Source: Trichobilharzia szidati
Lineage: Eukaryota > Platyhelminthes > Trematoda > Strigeidida > Schistosomatidae
Length of the DNA stretch: 64,000 bases
NCBI GenBank assembly: GCA_944472155.2
Contig: OX235271.1
Location: forward strand, 94,997,256-95,061,255
Direction: 5' to 3'
Part shown: piece after piece, positions 56,891 through 64,000 of the stretch
Layout: each line of letters starts with the position of its first letter
Numbering within the stretch: the stretch's first letter is position 1
The notes under the pieces: model-generated
The model's input: only the letters and a program-made list of their open reading frames with translations
Told to the model about the DNA's origin: nothing
Database searches by the model: none
Program-made: the position numbers and the translations under genes

Positions 56891-57075
56891 GGTATACTAG
56901 GTAGTGGTTTCGCTCTCAAAGTACAGCAGCATCAGCGACAAAAACACTTAATTCGAAGAAGAGTTCCAGCGGCCACATTAATCCAATGTCTATGGAGGTG
57001 TTATGCTGCTGATCCGCATTCATCATCTGCAGCAACATGGAAAATTCATATGAGACCTTTACGGAAGCCTGTTGG
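56891..57075 (+). CDS. KCNQ: KCNQ potassium channel exon (S6 end and helix A)
   Basis: Encodes the end of S6 and cytoplasmic helix [21 protein letters not shown], then [16 protein letters not shown] and [32 protein letters not shown] is a KCNQ hallmark (S6 gate and proximal C-terminus). The IQ-like [11 protein letters not shown] segment is the calmodulin-binding helix A. It is 185 nt, phase 0 start, and ends two bases into a Gly codon completed by the next exon. The acceptor is TTTTCAG and the donor GTAAGA. It is shared by either pore exon; joined to exon A the hinge reads PPG, joined to exon B it reads PAG. Confidence 0.92.
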
Positions 57076-57833
57076 GTAAGACAAATACAATTTTATCCTT
57101 CAAGTGCATTAAGAAGAATTAAAATTAATCTTTTCAAACAATCGAGGTTACTTTATTAGTAGAGAAATTTTCCTACCAACTTACTGAGTGATTCGAATAG
57201 GCTTAACTATGATATCAGGTATGGAGAATCATTCTGCTGTTCTTTTTATTGAGGATAACAGTTCAAACAACAATAAAATCTATTGAATTAGGTCATCTTA
57301 AATGGATCTGTGCATGACAAATGCAGTCACTAAATAGCTTCCTATACATGACTAAGTGATCGTATAAAACTCAACCTACTTCACATATGTGAGGTAGAAT
57401 CATTTGAGATGTGAGTATGTTATGAAACTGGACAAATAATTGTAAAATTATTTACAAGCCGTTCTGTTTACACAAATTACACTGGACTACAGTACCTGTA
57501 TCATTTACTTTATTAGCTAGATTGCATCATCCATTAACCTGATAAGCACTTGCAAAGGGACGGTTGCATTGTTTATAATACGTTCATCAACTTGAACACA
57601 TGGACTTTTTTCTAAGTGAATTCCTTACAGAGATGTCAGGCGATTAAACAAAGCCAGTCAACAACTTTTGAATGCATGCGGTCACAAACCACTGAAATTC
57701 AAGAAGATAGTGTTCAAGATTAGTAAATGAATAGAAGTAAACTATTATATAAGTGAATTACTTATAGATTTGGTGCTCTGGTCAAAAGGTTTCCCGTGAT
57801 ATATAATACATAAACTGCTAACTTTTCATAGAC

Positions 57834-58396
57834 TTTGAATAAAGCAAGAACAACAGTTTTTGCAGAATAAAATGGTATCATCTTTTATTTCGTTGGCTTC
57901 TCATCAGCTGCTTACAAGCCGAAGCTATTATTGAATATATCTACAGAAACGATCTAAACATACTTGTACAGAGTTCATTTTCAAACAAAAATCAATCAAT
58001 ATATGCATACAGTAATATATATATATATATAATATTAAACACTATTCTGAACAGTAATAATCATACACAATGGGAACTTTCGGCATTACGTAATCAAATG
58101 GAAGAGAGATGAAAATATCCATTTACCAGGGCAAAGAAAAACTGATAACTGCTTCTTTCTGAACGCATAAGTCAGGTTTCGTGCCCTTGATGGGAATGGC
58201 TTCAGCAAACTTGAGGAGAATTGAGCCCTTTTGCCTACTGATGATTTTGAACTACTTTGCGACGTCCACCTCATGACCGGTGTCTTTGGATATATTTAAT
58301 AATGACTTTGGTCTGTAAACAGATGATGAGAAGCCAACGAAATAAATGATGGTACCATTTTATTCTGCAAAAACTGCTGCTCTTGCTTTATTCAAA
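57834..58396. mobile_element. PLE inverted terminal-repeat pair
   Basis: Two 82-bp inverted arms (57834-57915 and 58315-58396) enclose about 400 bp with a TA run and no recognisable endonuclease. The sequence after the right arm (TTCAAATCTATTAAGGGG) matches the tail of the PLE at 35642-35660 (TTCAAATTTATCAAAGGG). This supports a PLE origin. The left arm carries an intact hammerhead (57862-57911) and the right arm a version with one core change. Confidence 0.75.
57862..57911 (-). ncRNA. Hammerhead ribozyme (PLE type)
   Basis: Read on the minus strand: GCAG; core CTGATGA (complement of 57901-57907); a short stem II region GAAGCCAAC; GAAA; a stem III formed by ATAAAA/TTTTAT; the cleavage triplet ATT; and CTGC, which pairs with GCAG. 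All invariant core bases are present. Stem I is four pairs and stem II is weak (one G-C pair). It is the best-preserved PLE ribozyme in the window. In the right arm (plus strand) the first core C is A. Confidence 0.65.
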
Positions 58397-59224
58397 TCTA
58401 TTAAGGGGAATAAATGTATGAAATTTTCAAAGACTCATACACAGTACTTTTTTAGAAAAGCGGCTATTGGTCAGCTGTATTTTCTATTAGAAATGTCCTC
58501 CACTATGCATAAAACAAACTGTTTGTTAATTTTTCATGATGACGTAATCGATGACTGTATACTTGACAAACATCGAGAACCATAGTTGAACTGAAAATTA
58601 AACGTCATAATATGGTAGATTAAATAGTTTCTATCCACATACGTCTATGAAAGCGTCTGGTTAAAGCATTTCAAAGAGAAATTCCCAGTTAAATTTTATG
58701 TGTAGGTATATGGGATCAAAAACGTTGGTGAACAGCTAGCTAAAAATGCATCTCTTTAAGTGGCGAGAGAAGAGTTTTTTCTGCCTAGACGCTTCGAATT
58801 TCAGCTTTTTAAGTTCAGTAAAATACCGTTTTTTTTTTAAAAATTAGCCTGAAAATAATTTATTGCCTTGCGACATTTTTACCTGTGCTTGCGTAAGATA
58901 CCACTGGATTAAAAATTGGTCAATAGATATTAGAGGATTAATTTTTGCAGAATGTGAAGATAATTCAAACAAGGAGAAATGTAACGGTATGATCAAATAA
59001 TTTTTTGCTCAGCTAGACTATAAATACTTCTACAAACGTCTATGAAATTTATACACCTGATTTGTAATGGCAAATTTATTCGCACCAACATTTACAGTAG
59101 AACATTTATAATAGAACGATGTCCAAACATAACCAGAACACAATTGCTAAAGATGTCATGAAAGTTTGGTACCATATAACATCTCAGAGCAGTGCATATA
59201 CTCTAACTATTGTGATAACAGAGA
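58397..59224. other. Intron sequence, no recognised feature
   Basis: Contains a 79-codon ORF (58346-58585) that overlaps the right PLE arm and has no domain. The rest is AT-rich. Confidence 0.4.
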
Positions 59225-59875
59225 AGGTTAATATTCGTTTAAAAACTACAAGCACCCTAAAGAAATGGAGGTCAAATTTCTCATTATAAGACTATCTCTA
59301 GTATACCGAAGTATAGAGGGCAATTCTTCCACCTATCTAAGCATTATTATTCCAACTACAGGCGAAACTGATGACAGCGTGAAAACCAGAATATGTTTGG
59401 AAATCTGCTGCGCTCAGCATAAAGAACAAAATGCAGATTTTCGCTTCTTTTATATGGGTCAGAAACTTGGTGCGTCACCAAGAGTATTTCCAGCAGGTTA
59501 TTACAGAATTCTATCAAAATCTGTCTTTGCTCCACAATGAAGATCAGATGGCCAGAAAGATCTAGCAACGAGAGACTCTGAGGACGAAATAGTCAAGGAT
59601 CTCTCGCCCAACGAATATTCCAAAGAAAATGAAGATGGAGTGGGACACACTGGGGTGGCCGTTGGGTCACATCACCCGCCAGACCATCACTCGAGTCGAA
59701 CCTGAGTGCGAAACGACGAGTTAGGCGTCCGAGGTTGACTTGGAGGGTATCACGAAAGTTTATGAGGAATCGTGGGGCCAGCTAAGGAGAGCTGTAGAGA
59801 ACAGAATGAAATGGAGATGTGCTGCTGAAGCCTTATGTTCTACTCGGAGTCCAAGAGAATCAATAATAATACTGC
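59225..59875 (+). mobile_element. RTE-like LINE 3' end, decayed
   Basis: Plus strand. The layout follows 55567-56262: remnants of the theta-to-C-terminal region ('AAGATCAGATGGCCAGAAAG' near 59541, shared in part with 55917-55935), the 3' end CTTATGTTCTACTCGGAGTC and then AATAATAATAC at about 59865-59874. Frames are broken. Confidence 0.75.
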
Positions 59876-60101
59876 GTTAAGATTGATTCATGGTAATAAC
59901 ATAATTTAAGTGATGTATGACAGTGTAAAGTATCCCACAACTGTGACAGTAGTTAAACTTAGGGGGAACACTTATTCACTTATACCTATAGACTCAAATA
60001 ACCTCTGAAGCTTGAATCTATATAAGCGTAAACATTCTAATATGAACTGAGATAATTTTATTTATTACATTTATCTACTTCATTTTTAATTCTCATTTCA
60101 G

Positions 60102-60335
60102 TTTAACAAATTCTTATTCCATGATTGAAAGGAGTGGATTTTCTCGATTCAGTCGTTTTTCAACATTAAAACGGCGTTCAGATAAGATTCATTCTGGTAC
60201 AAATACAGGCGGGAATAACGCTGCACCGACTGTATCCTCAGATGAAACAAACACTGATTTACCAAGATCTGCACCTGCGAAACCTGAAGGTTTAGACGCC
60301 ATGTATACATTTATAAGTGATGAAGAGGCTGCAAA
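60102..60335 (+). CDS. KCNQ: KCNQ potassium channel exon (C-terminal linker)
   Basis: 234 nt. The first base completes the Gly codon started at 57074, and the exon ends two bases into a codon before GTAAGT. Conceptual SYSMIERSGFSRFSRFSTLK, RRSDKIH, then a Ser/Thr/Asn-rich stretch and EGLDAMYTFISDEEAA. The position after helix A fits the variable linker towards helix B. The sequence itself is not diagnostic, but the splice phases and an acceptor of TTTCATTTCAG fit, and an open frame of this length is unusual here. Basic and serine-rich parts could be phosphorylation targets (inference). Helix B and the tetramerisation region were not found downstream, so the gene probably continues beyond the window. 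Confidence 0.75.
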
Positions 60336-61097
60336 GTAAGTGAACGACAAATATAATGAATTGTAGGGGAACATAAAATGCCTCACATTTTACAATTAAT
60401 ATTCTGAAGTAAAACTTATGTGAACGTCAGTAACGAAAGACAAATGATAATTGCAGAGACTGAAAATAAATTAAATTTCGACACTAAGTGAGATCACTTA
60501 GAGAGCCAGTGTAAACCTGGGATCACTAGGCACCGGGTGATAATGATGCTTAAGAAACCTAAACTTAGCGCCTATAGTCTCAAAAGGTTACTAAGCTTTA
60601 AAAGGTTAACGATTCATGTCATATCATAGTGTTGAATGAGTTTCAGTCATGTTCAACAGTAATTAATTTCGGACAATTCAGAGTAGACAAGATAAACAAC
60701 GACATGTGTATAACATAATGATGACGATGGATTCTGTCAATGAAATGTTAGATATGGTGATCAGTGTAGATTACTCACCTTCGTGGTTCCCAATTAATCA
60801 ATTGCTTGCATCCAAATATCTAATATCAACCTAATGTAAGCCACAATAGAAAGTCACGTACGTAGGTGACCACAGAAGAATAGATACACGACATTATTTA
60901 CTCCACACTGACCAATCATGTGTACTATATTCCTACAAGAGGTCAGTCAGGTGCCAAATAACTCACTATACCACTAGTTGGCGCGCATCTGAATATCTCA
61001 AGATACGTACATTCTCTTCTGATGTGTCATTCTGATGAGTACCAATGAGCAATTACCTTCAACCAACTAAGCACCAACAAGCCTAAACAAAACAAGG
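60336..61097. other. Non-coding, no recognised feature
   Basis: AT-rich sequence after the last KCNQ exon found. A piece near 60490-60530 has faint similarity to HH-SINE tails. I see no helix B exon. Confidence 0.4.
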
Positions 61098-61413
61098 GAA
61101 TTTTATGATTAGACTTATTTTCAAAATTATGGTGTTTAGGATTAGAGTTTAGTAGAAGCACCCTGTCGGACTTATTGCTTTGTCTTCTTTCTGAAGATTG
61201 AGCTGCTTTATTCGACCTACTGGAGTTGTCAGGTGACTCGACAGCTACGGATTTAGGATATGCATTCTGTTGCAGACAACGGAGAGTGAAAACACGATGA
61301 TTGTTCCAATTACACAGTTTCTTTGTTAATTTAATTCGATTGCAAAATAATGCCTTCTACTAACTCTAACCCTAAACACCATAATTTTGAAAATAAGTCT
61401 AATCATAAAATTC
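61098..61413. repeat. Inverted repeat of ~62 bp arms
   Basis: Left arm 61098-61159 (starts GAATTTTATGATTAGAC) and right arm 61351-61413 are near-perfect reverse complements, with about 190 bp between. No ORF lies inside. The shape fits a small non-autonomous DNA element, but the terminal motif and target-site duplication are not clear. Confidence 0.75.
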
Positions 61414-62095
61414 TAGATACTAACAGTGTGAACAGACATGAAGGTGTGATGTTAGCTGATGCATAGGAAATCCTTATTAATGAATAAAAAATGGATATGT
61501 ATCACTAATTATTAATACTTGGTCAAAATTCTCGACTGTCCATATCTTCTTTTGGAAACGTTAAGCAATGTTTTACAACTGTTTACCCACACACGCATGC
61601 ACACTCTGTTTAAAGTGTTTAACAAAGGTAGACCAATATTTGTAAGTCCGAGGTCAAATTTTGATCACAGCTCATAAAATTTTGTTTACTATACTTGTTG
61701 ATACTGGTTGAATGACTCATGATTAGACAAAGTTTTTAAAAACAAGTGATGTTCCTTTTATATATAAACCTCTGTTATGTTAATTTCGATTAATTTCCCT
61801 GAAGAAATTCGGACCAGATTGCCGAATGAAACTTTGGAATTACTCATTTCAATCTCGCTGAGATTTTACAAGTATAATTTCTTACAAATGTCTACTTCTC
61901 ACTCGGCGCCCAAATATTTCAGAACTATTCTGTCCAATCTTGACGACGGTTCATTTGAATAATTGTAGTAGGATAAATAAAATAATAAATACAGATGATA
62001 CCACCAGTAGTATCTAATACAAAAGAAAAATAGTTGGGTACTCCTTATAAGCAAATCCAGTTTATCAGCAAGCTTTCAGTCAGTTTGACTTGTCT
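61414..62095. other. Non-coding upstream of histone H4
   Basis: AT-rich. A 61-codon ORF (61777-61962) is unrecognised. The last 50 bases before the H4 start turn pyrimidine-rich. Confidence 0.4.
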
Positions 62096-62143
62096 CGGGT
62101 GGTCTCCGCAGGTCTGTTTTTTCTTCCCTAAGTCTACCGATGA

Positions 62144-62458
62144 ATGACGACTGGCCGTGGAAAAGGTGGAAAAGGATTGGGTAAAAGAGGATCCAAACGA
62201 CATCACAAGGTTCTCCGAGACGACATCCAAGGCATCACGAAGCCCACTATCCGCCGTCTTGCTCATCGTGGTGGTGTGAAACGCATCTCAGACTTGATCT
62301 ACGAAGAGACTCGGGATGTCCTGAAGGTGTTTTTGGAGAATGTGATTCGTGAGGTTGTGACATACACGGAGCATGCCAAGAGGAAAGCAATGACAGCTAT
62401 GGATGTTGTGTACGCTTTGAAACGCCAAGGTCGTAGGCTGTACGGTTTCGGTGGTTAA
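62144..62458 (+). CDS. Divergent histone H4 (possible retrocopy)
   Basis: An uninterrupted 104-residue frame for histone H4, the core nucleosome protein that pairs with H3. It starts [14 protein letters not shown] and ends [14 protein letters not shown], so the full length is kept, with one extra residue near the N-terminus. H4 is among the most conserved eukaryotic proteins, yet here about 14 residues differ from the common metazoan form, among them GK-G to GKRGS near residue 14, RHRK to RHHK, AIRR to TIRR, ISGL to ISDL, TRGV to TRDV and GRTL to GRRL. No replication-type histone 3' stem-loop follows the stop, and 28S rRNA sequence starts about 40 bases later. Two ATGs lie five bases apart; the second gives H4. 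It is either a divergent H4 variant or a retrocopy with a still-open frame. It lies on the same strand as KCNQ, probably in one of its introns. Confidence 0.8.
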   Translation: MTTGRGKGGKGLGKRGSKRHHKVLRDDIQGITKPTIRRLAHRGGVKRISDLIYEETRDVLKVFLENVIREVVTYTEHAKRKAMTAMDVVYALKRQGRRLYGFGG

Positions 62459-62495
62459 TTTTGTCAGTGAGTGAGTGAATGAGTTGATGGTGACC

Positions 62496-62706
62496 TGACC
62501 TCGGATCAGATGTGAATACTCGCTGAACTTAAGCATATCATTTAGCGGAGTAAAAGAAACTAACAAGGATTGCCCATAGTAACTGTGAGTTAACAGGGAT
62601 TAGCCCAGCGCCGAAGCCTGTGGTTATCTGACTGCAAGGTAATGTGGTGTTTAGGTTTGTTCTTGGCATTACTGCTCTGCCCCAAGTCCAGCAATGAGTA
62701 CGGCAT
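62496..62706 (+). rRNA. 28S rRNA 5' end fragment
   Basis: About 211 bases that match the start of eukaryotic large-subunit rRNA: TGACCTCGGATCAGA, CGCTGAACTTAAGCATATCA, AACTAACAAGGATT, CAGGGATTAGCCCAGCGCCG, and near the end AAGTCCAGCAATGAGTACGG. Scattered changes (for example CATTTAGCGGAGTAAAAG in place of the usual CATTAAGCGGAGGAAAAG) show it is not a working rRNA gene. It stops abruptly at about 62706 and is not preceded by ITS2, but by the histone H4 3' region. Confidence 0.85.
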
Positions 62707-64000
62707 ACTATCCCTTATTATTAATCTTAATTCATTTACAACTATTCTTCGGTGGTACCAGTATCTTAAATCGTTTTATTATTAGAACAGTTATTATCAG
62801 TATTACTCAGTTGTCGATTCTTGGTATATTTACGTGCTGTCTCTGTTATGTAATTGTTTATTTAAGTGATCTAATTTAACAGTATTGCATTATTATTTTA
62901 ATTTTATTCATTCGTATCCATCTTCCCCTTATCTATGTGAACATTAGCTGAAAAAACATTCATAACTGCCGTTTTGCATGATTGAGTCAATGTTGTCATA
63001 TATCTCAGTGTATTTCTACTAGTATATATATATATATATCACTGTATGTAGAGTATTCAGCTGGAGAGTTCTACTGGAATTTAGTGAATTCATAAAATCC
63101 TGCTTTATTAACTCGTATCGCGAAGTAAATATTTCCAACAGAATGAGTCATTTTACATACTTGTCTGAAAAGTCTTTGATATCGAGTTCGATTTGCTGGA
63201 GTGGTCTTAGGTGCTGACTGTTAACGAATCAGGGTCTAAGGCGAATCCACCGCCTTGTGCTTTGTTGTTTTCAGTGGTCTCTTAATTGAAGTCCCTTCAC
63301 AGCAGAATCAACTTTAGGTGAGAAAGAACCTGTTCAACTTCCAAGATATAAATATATTGATATCAACTGAGCAAGAAACACGATAAATTTCATGTGTAGT
63401 TTCTCATTGACAATTCACTATGAGAGACCAAAACAATCAGTTCATATCGCAGATGGTTGAATATGTCTTTTTACATCAAAAATAGTTATTATTGAATTGT
63501 TGGGTTACTGAGAAATTGGTTTATTTCAAGTCAAAAATCTAATATCAAAAAGAATGCAATTGAGAGCCAAAAAATAGGATGGTGGAAAACACCCATATGG
63601 ACATTAGAAAGAAGAGAACATGAAGTTCAGCAAAGATATCTTTTCAGCGATTTCATTTTCAAAAAGCTGTACAATCGCATTTAAATACATAATTTTACAT
63701 GGAGACAATTCTTGCTTGATTCTACATAATTATGACGGCGAATAAAAGGTGATAATTATTTCCAACTAGATATGGTTTTTACGAGAGGCTTAGAAACAAA
63801 ATTACACAGGATTAGAACGGATATCAAGTGTGTAAAAATGAGCATGGAAACAAAATTGAAATAATAATTTTCAACTTGAAATGGGAGTTAGGAGGTGTGA
63901 ATATAGATTACAAGAGCCTTAGAAACACAAAAATTGCACAGGATTAAGATCTAATTGTAAAATAGTTAATTTTTTATTATTAAACGAATTATAAATGTGA
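62707..64000. other. Non-coding, no recognised feature
   Basis: AT-rich sequence to the window end with a TA microsatellite at about 63023-63038. It contains a 61-codon hydrophobic ORF (62694-62879) that begins inside the rRNA fragment and is probably spurious. No further KCNQ exon was recognised. Confidence 0.4.

Noticed and set aside
62694..62879. Hydrophobic 61-codon ORF as a membrane peptide
   Set aside because: Its start lies in the 28S fragment and its hydrophobicity follows from T-rich sequence.
1..64000. CRISPR array, operons or bacterial features
   Set aside because: No regularly spaced repeats, no ribosome-binding sites or gene-dense strands; all evidence points to an intron-rich animal genome.

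Overview
The window is AT-rich, intron- and retroelement-dominated animal DNA. It most likely comes from a schistosomatid blood fluke. The diagnostic signs are Sm-alpha type SINE-like repeats carrying hammerhead ribozymes, RTE/SR2-like LINE fragments that end in short ATT repeats, Penelope-like elements (PLEs), and very long introns. Assignment below family level is not possible from the sequence alone.

The main gene is a voltage-gated potassium channel of the KCNQ (Kv7) family on the + strand. I can place eight exons: S1 (21207-21297), S2/S3 (30218-30344), S3/S4/S5 start (36624-36799), S5/turret (40145-40270), two alternative pore-S6 exons (41451-41561 and 52618-52728), the S6 end plus helix A (56891-57075), and a cytoplasmic linker (60102-60335). 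Exon lengths of 91, 127, 176, 126 and 111 nt and their phases match those I recall for vertebrate KCNQ genes. The first exon and the C-terminal exons were not found. The two pore exons have the same length and the same phase, and their encoded peptides match at 24 of 37 positions. This looks like a mutually exclusive pair that would give one gene two different potassium pores.

Layout: 1-21206 is 5' flank or intron 1, with a dead eEF1-gamma retrocopy (2964-3722), a decayed 2.8 kb RTE LINE (10545-13380) and many SINEs. 21298-30217 holds several PLE remnants, two perfect or near-perfect foldback hairpins and a SINE/LINE composite. 30345-36623 holds an inverted SINE pair, Sm-alpha copies broken by LINE insertions with clear target-site duplications, and a PLE with a 17-bp target-site duplication. 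41562-52617, the intron between the two pore exons, is about 11 kb of repeats. 57076-60101 holds a PLE terminal-repeat pair with a well-preserved hammerhead. Beyond 60335 lies an intact but very divergent histone H4 ORF (62144-62458), followed about 40 bases later by the first ~210 nt of 28S rRNA.

The other theme is small self-cleaving RNAs. Hammerhead motifs occur in (i) Sm-alpha copies, (ii) a second tRNA-headed SINE family with its own hammerhead architecture, about twenty copies here, and (iii) PLE terminal repeats. Most copies are mutated and a few keep a complete core. All motif assignments were made by eye.
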